Shown: one piece after another, positions 7,502 to 15,189 of the stretch
Position numbering within the stretch: the stretch's first letter is position 1
Layout of the letters: each line of letters begins with the position of its first letter
Assembly (NCBI GenBank): GCA_964464385.1
Contig: CAYXFZ010000056.1
Span: 1 to 16,874 of the forward strand
Direction of reading: 5' to 3'
DNA length: 16,874 nucleotides
Source: CAYXFZ01 sp964464385
Lineage (GTDB): Bacteria; Planctomycetota; UBA1135
Notes under the pieces: model-generated
Seen by the model: the letters and a program-made list of their open reading frames with translations, nothing else
Databases searched by the model: none
Told to the model about the DNA's origin: nothing
Made by a program: the position numbers and the translations under genes

Positions 7502-8062
7502 TCAAGCAGCGTCCGGCCACAGCCAAGCAAAGGTGCCGGCCGTGGTCAGAGCGTAGAGCAACCCGTCAAAAACAAATTTCAGGCTGACCGCACAGCGCTG
7601 CCCCTTCCAGATCGAGTCTTGCAGAGCCGACACGCCGTAGGTCATGAAGGCGATGGTGCCAACAATACGAAACACCCGCAAGGACTCGGTACCCGCGGGC
7701 AAAACCAAATGACCTACGTAGGAGGTCAAGACACTGACCAAGAGAATGTAAAAAAACCACTGCACCAAACTCTTGCCCATGCCAAAGTCCGCCATGATCG
7801 TGACGAAACCGACAGGGCCGCGCTCGCATTTGGCGCGCATTTCGTCTGTATTCCATTCCTTGCCGCAGGATGCGTGCGGGAATACATAAGTTCCGGGAGC
7901 AATGCCCTGCTGGCGGAAGGCATCCATCGTGGCATCTTCCTGCGGCAATGCGCTGTGATCGCCATTGTGGATGCCCAACAACATGTGCACTAGGGAACTG
8001 ACGACGAAAACAAACACCGTTGTCAAAAGAATGGGAAGCCAAAGCGTTGCGAGGAATGCCAT
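7502..8062 (-). CDS. Conserved-looking hypothetical four-helix membrane protein
   Basis: I do not recognise a named family for this 186-residue protein. Four hydrophobic segments are visible, at about 6-30, 98-121, 129-149 and 162-182. Between helices 1 and 2 lies a polar domain of about 65 residues with IHNGDHSALPQEDA, a PGTYVFPH segment and cysteines at 66 and 79 near a KEW motif. The segment FGMGKSLV resembles a nucleotide-binding loop but sits at the start of helix 2 and lacks the Walker A pattern. Helix 1 begins at residue 6 without a cleavable signal, so this is an integral inner-membrane protein. It is the first gene of a three-gene run with the flippase and the CDF transporter. The ATG (8062-8060) is preceded almost directly by GGGGG, too close to act as a normal ribosome-binding site. 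Function unknown. Confidence 0.75.
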   Translation of the reverse strand: MAFLATLWLPILLTTVFVFVVSSLVHMLLGIHNGDHSALPQEDATMDAFRQQGIAPGTYVFPHASCGKEWNTDEMRAKCERGPVGFVTIMADFGMGKSLVQWFFYILLVSVLTSYVGHLVLPAGTESLRVFRIVGTIAFMTYGVSALQDSIWKGQRCAVSLKFVFDGLLYALTTAGTFAWLWPDAA

Positions 8063-8113
8063 ACCCCCATAGTAACCCGAACTAAAATAACAGCGTAAAA
8101 CACCCCGGTTCCA

Positions 8114-8133
8114 GCACCCAATGAGTTGGGCGC
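8114..8133 (-). terminator. Hairpin 3' of the 3-hydroxybutyryl-CoA dehydrogenase gene
   Basis: On the minus-strand RNA this forms an 8-pair stem with one G-U pair (GCGCCCAA / UUGGGUGC) and a CUCA loop, starting 27 bases after the stop. Only the minus strand pairs fully, since the plus strand has a mismatch where the G-U lies. The only U-rich stretch (GUUUUA) comes more than ten bases later, so it is not a textbook intrinsic terminator. It may instead stabilise the 3' end or aid Rho-dependent termination. Confidence 0.4.
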
Positions 8134-8159
8134 GATTCAGGCATCGTATCGGGTCGGGT

Positions 8160-9014
8160 TCAGTAGTTGTAAAAACCCTCGCCAGACTTCACACCCAGTT
8201 TGCCGGCTTCGACCATTTTGCGGAGCATGGGGCAGGGAGCGTATTTGTCGTCGTCCAAACCGTCGTGCAGGACATCCATGATGCTGACACAAATATCCAG
8301 GCCGATGTAGTCGGCCAAGGCCAGCGGGCCCATCGGGAAGTTGCAGCCCAGTTTCATGACCACATCGATGGATTCGCGGTCGCCAACGCCGGTGTGCAGG
8401 GCCCAAACGGCCTCGTTTAGCATCGGCATGAGGATGCGGTTGGCGATGAAGCCCGGGCGGTCGTTGGCGACGCCACAAGTCTTGCCGATGGCCTCCGCCC
8501 AGGCGATGGTCTGTTTGCAAGTGGCATTGGAAGTCTTGTCGCCGCGGATGATCTCGACCAGCTTCATGAGAGGGACAGGATTCATGAAGTGCATGCCAAT
8601 GACCTGCTCAGGGCGCGAGGTGGCCTCGGCCAGGCGGGTGATGGAAATGGAAGATGTGTTGGACGCCAGGATGGCGTGCGCGGGGGCAGCAACATCGGCG
8701 GCACGAAAAATCTCCTGCTTGACCTCCTCGTTTTCAAAGACGGCCTCCACCATTAGATCGCTGGCAGCAACAGCATCAGCCAAATCCGTATTCAGTTCAA
8801 TGCGCCCTAAGATGGCACCGGCCTCCTCTTGACTGATCTTCTCCTTCTTGACGAAACGCGCCAGGGATTTTTCGATTGCGGCCTTGCCCCGGTTCAGGGC
8901 CGGTTTGTTCATGTCCACGAGGCAGACAGAATGGCCAAAGCTGGCAAAGGTTTGGGCGATGCCGTTGCCCATGGTTCCGGCACCGACAACGGTTACGTGA
9001 ATGGATTCAGTCAT
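8160..9014 (-). CDS. hbd: 3-hydroxybutyryl-CoA dehydrogenase
   Basis: This 284-residue cytoplasmic dehydrogenase interconverts 3-hydroxybutyryl-CoA and acetoacetyl-CoA. The N-terminal Rossmann fold has GAGTMG at 11-16 and Asp34 at the end of strand 2 (CLVDMNKP), which favours NAD(H) over NADP(H). The catalytic block is complete: SNTSS at 118-122, His142 in GMHFMNPVP, Glu154, and Asn192 in the DRPGFIANR segment. The C-terminal domain keeps GCNFPMGPLALADYIGLD and ends in SGEGFYNY, typical of single-domain Hbd/PaaH enzymes. This rules out the large bifunctional FadB/FadJ type. It follows the thiolase gene with 108 bases between, including a likely terminator, so it probably has its own promoter. 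A weak AAGAAG ribosome-binding site precedes the ATG. Acetoacetyl-CoA made here is the direct substrate of the neighbouring thiolase. Confidence 0.95.
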   Translation of the reverse strand: MTESIHVTVVGAGTMGNGIAQTFASFGHSVCLVDMNKPALNRGKAAIEKSLARFVKKEKISQEEAGAILGRIELNTDLADAVAASDLMVEAVFENEEVKQEIFRAADVAAPAHAILASNTSSISITRLAEATSRPEQVIGMHFMNPVPLMKLVEIIRGDKTSNATCKQTIAWAEAIGKTCGVANDRPGFIANRILMPMLNEAVWALHTGVGDRESIDVVMKLGCNFPMGPLALADYIGLDICVSIMDVLHDGLDDDKYAPCPMLRKMVEAGKLGVKSGEGFYNY

Positions 9015-9032
9015 GTTCTTCTTGTAAGCCCG

Positions 9033-9088
9033 TAGAGTCTTCGGGGAGGCTGGATTTTACGGGTGCGAACGGGGGCTTCGGGACTCTA
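9033..9088 (-). promoter_or_regulatory. Possible promoter/operator region upstream of hbd
   Basis: A 7-base inverted repeat (TAGAGTC at 9033-9039, GACTCTA at 9082-9088) flanks a TAAAAT box on the minus strand (9059-9054), which resembles a sigma-70 -10 element. A direct repeat CTTCGGG occurs at 9039-9045 and 9076-9082, overlapping or touching the inverted-repeat arms. No good -35 hexamer is present at 17 bases. The arrangement could be an activator- or repressor-controlled promoter, but chance is not excluded. Confidence 0.25.
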
Positions 9089-9091
9089 ACG

Positions 9092-9113
9092 AAAACTCCC
9101 TGCCCTAGGGAGT
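9092..9113 (-). terminator. Intrinsic terminator behind the thiolase gene
   Basis: On the minus strand ACTCCCT (9113-9107), a 5-base loop AGGGC and AGGGAGT (9101-9095) form a perfect 7-pair stem. It runs directly into TTT, and a further TT follows after CG. It starts about 9 bases after the thiolase stop. The T tract is short, so termination may be partial and allow some read-through into hbd. Confidence 0.6.
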
Positions 9114-9122
9114 AAGAGGGGA

Positions 9123-10304
9123 TCAGCAGGTTTCGACTGACAAAGCCACGGCATTCCCGCCACCCAAACAAAGGGCAGCGAGACCCTTTTGCAGGCCACG
9201 ATCCTTCAAGGCATAGAGCAATGTCGTCAGAATCCGCGCACCCGAAGCACCGATGGGATGGCCAAGAGCAACCGCGCCGCCGTGAACATTGATGCGCTCA
9301 GCATCGAGTTCCAATTCCTGGGTCAGGGCACAAGCGGCCGAGGCAAAGGCCTCGTTCAACTCAATCAGGTCAAAGTCGTTGCGGCTGAGGCCAGTACGGG
9401 CCTCGAGGTTTTCAATGGCCGGTTGTGGGGCCATCATGACCCACTCGGGGGCGAGACCACCGGCGGCATAGCCAGTAACCCGAGCCAGAGGTTGGAGACC
9501 GTGCGTCTCGACAGCTTCCGCAGAGGCCACGATCAGGGCAGAAGCACCATCGGAAATTTGCGAGGCATTGCCGGCCGTGACCGAGCCATCTTTCTGGAAG
9601 GCAGGGCGCATGCCACCCAACTTCTCGGCGGTAACATCTCCGCGAACACCCTCATCGGTGGCAAAGGAGATGGGATCTTTTTTGCGTTGCGGCACCTCCA
9701 CGGCAAAGGTCTCATCATCAAACTTGCCGGCTTCGGCAGCAGCAGCGGCCTTTTGATGCGAAGCAACGGCGAAGGCATCCTGGGCCTCGCGGCTGATACC
9801 AAACTTGTCGGCGACCAACTCCCCAGTCATGCCCATGTGTTGATCGGAGTAGGCGTCCCACAAACCGTCGTGCACCATGGCATCCAATAGCGGGGTGTGG
9901 CCAAGACGAGCGCCTTTGCGCGCCGAGGGCAAAAGGTAGGGCGCGTTGGACATGGATTCCATGCCGCCAGCCACGACAATTTGGTTGTCGCCGGCCTTGA
10001 TGGACTGGGCCGCCAACATCACGGCTTTCAGACCCGAGCCACAAACTTTGTTGATGGTAAACGGCGGTACCGAATCCGGTAGGCCGGCACCCCGGGCCGC
10101 TTGGCGGGCTGGATTTTGACCCACCCCGGCCTGCAGCACATTGCCCAAAATGACCTCATCAACCGCCTCGCCTTGCAGTCCGGCGCGTTGAAGGGCCTCG
10201 GCCACGGCAAAGGCACCCAACTCGGGGGCGCGAAAGCCGGACAAACTGCCTTGGAATTTGCCGATGCCGGTGCGGCAGGCGGAGACGAGGAAGACTTCGG
10301 TCAT
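9123..10304 (-). CDS. atoB: Acetyl-CoA C-acetyltransferase (acetoacetyl-CoA thiolase)
   Basis: This 393-residue thiolase, the normal length for degradative/biosynthetic tetrameric enzymes, interconverts acetoacetyl-CoA plus CoA with two acetyl-CoA. The acyl-accepting Cys88 lies in INKVCGSGLKAVMLA. The remaining active-site groups are Asn317 in LNEAFA, His349 in HGGAVALGHPIGASGAR, and Cys379 in CLGGGNAVAL, where family members more often have CIGGGQG. GMESMSNAPY (114-123) is also typical. The sequence supports a C4-specific thiolase better than a FadA-type long-chain enzyme, and its neighbours (acetoacetyl-CoA synthetase upstream, Hbd downstream) agree. It starts 32 bases after the PEP synthase stop with no obvious Shine-Dalgarno site and ends at a hairpin terminator. 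It could serve ketone/PHB breakdown or synthesis. The direction is not set by the sequence. Confidence 0.94.
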   Translation of the reverse strand: MTEVFLVSACRTGIGKFQGSLSGFRAPELGAFAVAEALQRAGLQGEAVDEVILGNVLQAGVGQNPARQAARGAGLPDSVPPFTINKVCGSGLKAVMLAAQSIKAGDNQIVVAGGMESMSNAPYLLPSARKGARLGHTPLLDAMVHDGLWDAYSDQHMGMTGELVADKFGISREAQDAFAVASHQKAAAAAEAGKFDDETFAVEVPQRKKDPISFATDEGVRGDVTAEKLGGMRPAFQKDGSVTAGNASQISDGASALIVASAEAVETHGLQPLARVTGYAAGGLAPEWVMMAPQPAIENLEARTGLSRNDFDLIELNEAFASAACALTQELELDAERINVHGGAVALGHPIGASGARILTTLLYALKDRGLQKGLAALCLGGGNAVALSVETC

Positions 10305-10336
10305 GGGGATGGGAGGACGGGCCTAGACCTGGCATT

Positions 10337-12757
10337 TTAGCCTGCCTTGGCGGCGCTGAGCTTGGATTCCGCTTCGGCTTCGGCCTCACAAACCACCTTC
10401 AGCATTTCCACGAGGCTGTCGGGATTAAGCGAAATGCTTTGGATGCCGCGCTCGACCAGCCAGCGCGTAATTTCCGGGAAGTCGGATGGCGCCTGGCCAC
10501 AAATGCCGATGTACTTGTCGCGGCGGCGGCAAGCGGAAATGGCCATATCCATGAGAGCTAAGACTGAAGGATCGCGCTCGTCGTATCCCTGCAATAGACC
10601 CGAATCGCGATCCACCCCTACGGTCAATTGGGTTAGGTCGTTAGAACCAATGCTGAAGCCGTCAAAGTGATGCAAAAATTCATCGGCCTGCAGGGCGTTC
10701 ACTGGCAACTCGCACATGAGATACACCTGCAAATTGTTTTCGCCACGGCGCAGACCATGGCGGGCCATGAGATCCAGAACCTTGGCGCCTTCATCCACCG
10801 AGCGCACGAAGGGAATCATGGGAATGACATTGTCCAGGCCCATGCCCTCGCGCACCTCGCGCAATGCATCGCACTCCAATGCGAAGGCCTCGGCGAATTC
10901 GTCTGAAAAATAGCGCGCCGCCCCGCGAAAACCCAACATCGGGTTTTCTTCTTCAGGTTCGAAGGCGGAACCTCCGATCAAGGCGGCATATTCGTTGGAT
11001 TTGAAATCAGAAGTCCGCACCACAACAGGGCGTGGATGAAAGGCCGCCGCAATCGTGCCAATGCCCTCAGCCAGACGTAGCACAAAGTATTCGCGCGGGC
11101 TGGCGTAGCCGGCAATCATGGGATCAATTTGGGCGCGGGTGCTGGCATTCAAGCGCTCGTATTCCAGGAGGGCGCGAGGGTGCACGCGAATGGAGTTGTT
11201 GATGATGAACTCGAGCCGGGCCAGACCCACGCCATCGGCCGGCAAACGACTGTGGTGCAGAGCCTGATCTGGATCGGCAACATTCAAATAGAGGGATGTT
11301 TTGGGTTTCACCAAGCCGGTCAATTCGTAACGCTCGACTTCCCAGGGAAGCCGACCGCGGTACACAAAACCGGTTTCGCCCTCGGCACAGGAAACCGTGG
11401 TTTCTTCTCCGTCCGGAATGACCTCCGTGGCATCCCCCACCCCGACCACCGCTGGGATACCCAGCTCACGGGCGATGATGGCGGCGTGGCAAGTGCGGCC
11501 GCCACGATTCGTCACCAGCGCAGAGGCGATCTTCATGACTGGCTCCCAGTCGGGATCGGTGATGTCCGTGACCAGGACATCGCCGGGCTGAAGTTGATTC
11601 ATGTCATCGGCATCCAAAATGACCCGAGCCTGACCGGCAGCGATCTTTTTTCCGACGGAGCGACCCTCGGCCAAAATTTCGCCTTGCTGGCCCATGCGGA
11701 AGACTTCGTGCACCACCCCGGCATCCGTGGAGTGCACAGTTTCGGGCCGTGCTTGCAGGATGTACAACTTGCCGTCTCGGCCATCCTTAGCCCATTCAAT
11801 GTCCATGGGCACGGGTTTGCCGGCCAACTGGGAATAGTGATCCTCGATGGCAAGCGCGATCCGCGCCAAGGACAGAATTTCGTGATCCTGCAGGGAGAAC
11901 ATCGAACGCGCTTGCGCGGAGACGGGGACATTGCGGGTCGAGGCTCCGGCGTGGGAGTCGCGGGAATACACCATTTTCTGGGCCTTCTCCCCCAAGCGGC
12001 GCGACAAAATAGGACGCTTGCCGTCGCGCAAGGAGGGCTTGAAGACACGGAACTCGTCCGGGTTGACAGTGCCCTGCACTACATTTTCACCGAGGCCCCA
12101 GGCGGAAGTCAACATGACAATGTCGCGGAAACCGGACTCGGTATCTAAAGTAAAAATCACTCCGGAACATGCCTTATCGGAGCGCACCATGCGCTGCACA
12201 CCCGCCGAAATCAACACACCTTCGTGTGGGAAACCTTGGTCATTGCGGTAAGAAATTGCGCGGTTCGTAAAGAGGCTGGCAAACACACGTTTGACGGCCT
12301 CGGCCAAGTTGCTGGCGCCGCGAATGTTGAGATAACTTTCTTGTTGGCCAGCAAAGGATGCATTTGGCAAATCTTCGGCGGTAGCGGAAGAGCGCACCGC
12401 AACATCGCAATTGGTGCCAATGCTCTTTTCCAACTCGGCGTAAGCCTCGCGAATGGCCTGCTGCACCGCATCGGGGAATTCGCCGGCGAGGATGGCGCCG
12501 CGAATGTGGGAGCCGGCCGCTTCCAGGGCAGCCAAATCTCCGGGGTGCACATTGGCCAATTCATCGCGCAAGAATTCTTCCAAGTTATTGGTTTGCAGGA
12601 AGGCCTGATAGGCCTCGACGGTTACTGCAAAGCCATCGGGCACGGGCACGCCGGCCCCTCCCAACTGGTTGAACATCTCCCCCAAGGAAGCGTTCTTGCC
12701 GCCGACCCTGGGTAGATCGGTCAGGCCGATTTCAGAGAAAGGGAGGATGAAGCTCAA
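10337..12757 (-). CDS. ppsA: Phosphoenolpyruvate synthase (pyruvate, water dikinase)
   Basis: This enzyme of about 806 residues converts pyruvate and ATP to PEP, AMP and phosphate, the entry step to gluconeogenesis. The N-terminal ATP-grasp domain has VGGKNASLGEM, VRSSATAEDLPNASFAGQQE and YILQARPET. The swivelling domain has GGRTCHAAIIARELGIP, whose His (424) carries the phosphate. The C-terminal TIM barrel has EFIINNSIRVHPRALLEY, GSNDLTQLTVGVDRD and the catalytic Cys in ICGQAPSDFPE (about 753). The tail is Ala/Glu-rich. I chose TTG 12757-12755, which overlaps the preceding gene's TGA as TTGA and gives an N-terminus SFILPFSEIG like other family members. An in-frame TTG at 12769 would add four residues. 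Lying between acetoacetyl-CoA synthetase and thiolase, it suggests sugar synthesis during growth on acyl or ketone carbon. Confidence 0.94.
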   Translation of the reverse strand: MSFILPFSEIGLTDLPRVGGKNASLGEMFNQLGGAGVPVPDGFAVTVEAYQAFLQTNNLEEFLRDELANVHPGDLAALEAAGSHIRGAILAGEFPDAVQQAIREAYAELEKSIGTNCDVAVRSSATAEDLPNASFAGQQESYLNIRGASNLAEAVKRVFASLFTNRAISYRNDQGFPHEGVLISAGVQRMVRSDKACSGVIFTLDTESGFRDIVMLTSAWGLGENVVQGTVNPDEFRVFKPSLRDGKRPILSRRLGEKAQKMVYSRDSHAGASTRNVPVSAQARSMFSLQDHEILSLARIALAIEDHYSQLAGKPVPMDIEWAKDGRDGKLYILQARPETVHSTDAGVVHEVFRMGQQGEILAEGRSVGKKIAAGQARVILDADDMNQLQPGDVLVTDITDPDWEPVMKIASALVTNRGGRTCHAAIIARELGIPAVVGVGDATEVIPDGEETTVSCAEGETGFVYRGRLPWEVERYELTGLVKPKTSLYLNVADPDQALHHSRLPADGVGLARLEFIINNSIRVHPRALLEYERLNASTRAQIDPMIAGYASPREYFVLRLAEGIGTIAAAFHPRPVVVRTSDFKSNEYAALIGGSAFEPEEENPMLGFRGAARYFSDEFAEAFALECDALREVREGMGLDNVIPMIPFVRSVDEGAKVLDLMARHGLRRGENNLQVYLMCELPVNALQADEFLHHFDGFSIGSNDLTQLTVGVDRDSGLLQGYDERDPSVLALMDMAISACRRRDKYIGICGQAPSDFPEITRWLVERGIQSISLNPDSLVEMLKVVCEAEAEAESKLSAAKAG

Positions 12758-14667
12758 GGTTGGAACCAATGTAGGGCCTCGGGGTTGGCCAGGGCCTCGA
12801 TGTTGGGGACGGCCTGGCCCTGTAGCACCTGGCGCACAGCAATCTCGGAAATCTTTCCAGAACGCGTGCGGGGGATGTCGGGAACAGCCCGAATGGCGGC
12901 CGGTACGTGCCGCGGGCTGGCGCCCTCCCGAATGCCCTGGCGAATTTTCCCCTGGAGATTTTCATCCAACTCTTGGCCCTCAGCCAGGATCACGAACAGC
13001 ACCACCTCCTGGTCACCGTCACCAGTGTCACGACCGACAACGATGGCCTCTACGACCTCGGCCAGCTGCTCCACCTGCCGGTAAATCTCGGCAGTGCCGA
13101 TGCGGACACCGCCAGGATTCAGGGTGGCGTCTGATCGGCCATGCACCACCATGCCGCCGTTTTCGGTCCATTCCACCCAATCGCCGTGCCGCCAGACGCC
13201 AGGCCAATGCTCGAAGTAAGCGGAGCGGTAAAGGGATCCGTCGGCATCGTTCCAAAATCCCGTCGGCATGGACGGGAAGGGACGGGTGCAAACCAATTCG
13301 CCGGCCTCGCCCACGACCGGCTCCCCTGCCTCATTCCAAACATCCACCGCCATGCCCAAACCTGGGCCCTGAATCTCACCGCGGTGCACGGGCAAGAGCG
13401 GGTTTCCCAAAACGAAACAAGAGATCAGATCGGTACCACCAGAAATGCTGGCCACCTGCATGTGCGACAGATGCTCGGCCAACCAATCAAACGACTCCGG
13501 CATCAATGGAGATCCTGTCGAAAGCAAAGTGCGAAGTTGTTCTTGCGGACCGGGTTTCACCCCACTCCTCTTGCAAGCATCCACCCACTTGGCAGAAACC
13601 CCCATGACCTGCATTTGTTCCTCGCGAACAAAATCCCAGAGGGCAGCCGGTCCCGGATGAAAGGGGTTGCCATCAAACAGGCCAATCGTCACGCCACCGG
13701 CCAGGGCCGTGACCAACCAATTCCACATCATCCAGCCCGTTGTCGTGTAATAAAAGAGTCGATCACCTGATTGCAAGTTGAGGTGGTAAAGATGCTCCTT
13801 GCGGTGTTGCAACAAGGTGCCGCCTTGGCCGTGTACAATGCACTTAGGTTTCCCGGTCGTGCCGGAACTGAACATCACATAGAGCGGATGGTCGAAGGCG
13901 AGGGATTCGAAGAAAAGTTCATCGCTCGGTGGTGCCACAAATTGCGACCACGAAATGGTGTCCTCCAAGTGAGTGTCAGAGTTTAGGTAGGGCAACAACA
14001 CCGTTGTGCCCACGGTCGGCAGAAAAGATTGCACCTCGCGCAACTTTTGCCGAATGTCCATCGCCTTCCCCTTCCAGAAATAACCATCGCAAGCAATCAA
14101 GACCTTGGGTTCAATTTGACTGAAGCGATCCAACACGCCGCTGGCACCAAAGTCAGGGGAACAGGAGGACCAAACCGCCCCCAAGGAGTTAGCGGCAAGC
14201 ATGGCCACGATCGCCTCGGGACAGTTGGGGATCCAGCCGGCAACGCGATCGCCGCAGACCACGCCGGCTGCTCGCAATGCGGTGGCCACGGCTGCGACTT
14301 CTTGCGCCAAAGTGGCAAAGGAAATTTCTCGCCGGAGGCCATCCTCACGGCGAAAGAGAATCGCCGGCGCGGCGTCACGCCGTTGGAGAAGGTTCTCGGC
14401 AAAGGAAAGGCGGGCCTCCGGAAACCAATGGGCGCCAGGCATGCGGTCGCCACGGGCCAAAACCGTGCCTCCTTGGCCCTCAAGCGCTCCTCCGGGTTCG
14501 CCCACCACCCCACCGTCCTGCCAAACCCGGGCCCAAAAGGCCTCGGGCTGCTTTACCGACCAGCGGTGCAATGAGGCCCAATCCTGGGCCCCAGCATGGT
14601 CCTGAAGCCGCGCCATGGCGGAGTTTTGGAGCAGGTCGGCTGTAGGGGTCCAGAGGGGGCCAGTCAC
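12754..14667 (-). CDS. aacS: Acetoacetyl-CoA synthetase
   Basis: This 637-residue member of the acyl-adenylate (ANL) superfamily makes acetoacetyl-CoA from acetoacetate, ATP and CoA. The N-terminal start PLWTP is characteristic of AACS. The P-loop YVMFSSGTTGKPKCIVHG spans about 263-280, with TTTGWMMWNW after it. The hinge region has HGRSDATLNPGGVRIGTAEIYR. The C-terminal catalytic lysine is Lys605 in RSGKISEIAVRQVL, followed by GQAVPN and ANPEALHWF, the ending typical of AACS rather than acetyl-CoA synthetase. Start is GTG 14667-14665. No ATG lies at a better place and there is no clear Shine-Dalgarno site. It opens the aacS-ppsA-thiolase run, with its TGA overlapping the ppsA start. It is divergent from the VOC gene across 108 bases. 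This gene feeds the thiolase with activated acetoacetate. Confidence 0.95.
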   Translation of the reverse strand: MTGPLWTPTADLLQNSAMARLQDHAGAQDWASLHRWSVKQPEAFWARVWQDGGVVGEPGGALEGQGGTVLARGDRMPGAHWFPEARLSFAENLLQRRDAAPAILFRREDGLRREISFATLAQEVAAVATALRAAGVVCGDRVAGWIPNCPEAIVAMLAANSLGAVWSSCSPDFGASGVLDRFSQIEPKVLIACDGYFWKGKAMDIRQKLREVQSFLPTVGTTVLLPYLNSDTHLEDTISWSQFVAPPSDELFFESLAFDHPLYVMFSSGTTGKPKCIVHGQGGTLLQHRKEHLYHLNLQSGDRLFYYTTTGWMMWNWLVTALAGGVTIGLFDGNPFHPGPAALWDFVREEQMQVMGVSAKWVDACKRSGVKPGPQEQLRTLLSTGSPLMPESFDWLAEHLSHMQVASISGGTDLISCFVLGNPLLPVHRGEIQGPGLGMAVDVWNEAGEPVVGEAGELVCTRPFPSMPTGFWNDADGSLYRSAYFEHWPGVWRHGDWVEWTENGGMVVHGRSDATLNPGGVRIGTAEIYRQVEQLAEVVEAIVVGRDTGDGDQEVVLFVILAEGQELDENLQGKIRQGIREGASPRHVPAAIRAVPDIPRTRSGKISEIAVRQVLQGQAVPNIEALANPEALHWFQP

Positions 14668-14775
14668 GGATGGTGAGCGGGGTTTCAGCGGTATGCGAAC
14701 GGGATTGCAAGCGGGAAGATCCGTATCGGCGCAAGATACCAGCGTGACCGAGTTGCCAGTCGCTAATCTGGCCCC

Positions 14776-15189
14776 ATGCTACCGCGCTTAGAACACGCCA
14801 ACCTCACGGTCCGCGACCTGGAAGCCACCTTGAAATTTCTGGGCATCGCCTTTCCAGCTTGGCAGATTCGGCATGCCGGCGAGAACGATCGCAAGTGGGC
14901 CCATTTCGGAGTCGAGGATCATTACTTGGCTCTGGAAGAGGCCCGCGACGAAGGCGAACTGCAAACCGGACAATATCTCCGCACCGGCTTCAACCACCTG
15001 GGCTTTGTCGTGGACGACCTGGCGGCCGTCAGCAAACGCCTGTTGGCGGCCGGTTATGCCGAAGGAATCGACACGGAAGACCACCCCTACCGCAAGCGCC
15101 GATATTTCTATGACCTCGATGGCTTCGAGTGGGAGTTTCTGGAATACCTCTCGGAAAATCCTGAAGAGTACAACCAATACCCAGCGTGA
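14776..15189 (+). CDS. VOC-fold (glyoxalase/bleomycin-resistance/dioxygenase superfamily) protein
   Basis: This 137-residue protein has the two beta-alpha-beta-beta-beta modules of the vicinal oxygen chelate fold. Module one begins LEHANLTVRDLEATLKFL (His7) and module two FNHLGFVVDDLAAVSKRLL (His74). The C-terminal strand DLDGFEWEFLEY supplies Glu120. His7, His74 and Glu120, with an acidic residue around 54-55, are the positions that normally bind a divalent metal, so an active metalloenzyme is possible. Candidates are a glyoxalase-like lyase, an isomerase/epimerase or a resistance protein, and sequence alone does not choose among them. It lacks a signal peptide. Its stop overlaps the GTG start of the octahaem lipoprotein gene (GTGA), so the two are probably cotranscribed and translationally coupled. 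No clear ribosome-binding site or promoter is visible in the 108 bases before it. Confidence 0.88.
   Translation: MLPRLEHANLTVRDLEATLKFLGIAFPAWQIRHAGENDRKWAHFGVEDHYLALEEARDEGELQTGQYLRTGFNHLGFVVDDLAAVSKRLLAAGYAEGIDTEDHPYRKRRYFYDLDGFEWEFLEYLSENPEEYNQYPA

Noticed and set aside
7774..7797. GMGKS segment in the 186-residue membrane protein as a possible P-loop
   Set aside because: It lacks the GxxxxGK[ST] spacing and lies at the edge of a membrane helix with no other nucleotide-binding motif.
14668..14775. Divergent promoters between aacS and the VOC gene
   Set aside because: The spacer must drive at least one side, but I found no -35/-10 pair with acceptable spacing on either strand. Only loose GGTAT/ATACC and TTGC/GCAA echoes were seen.
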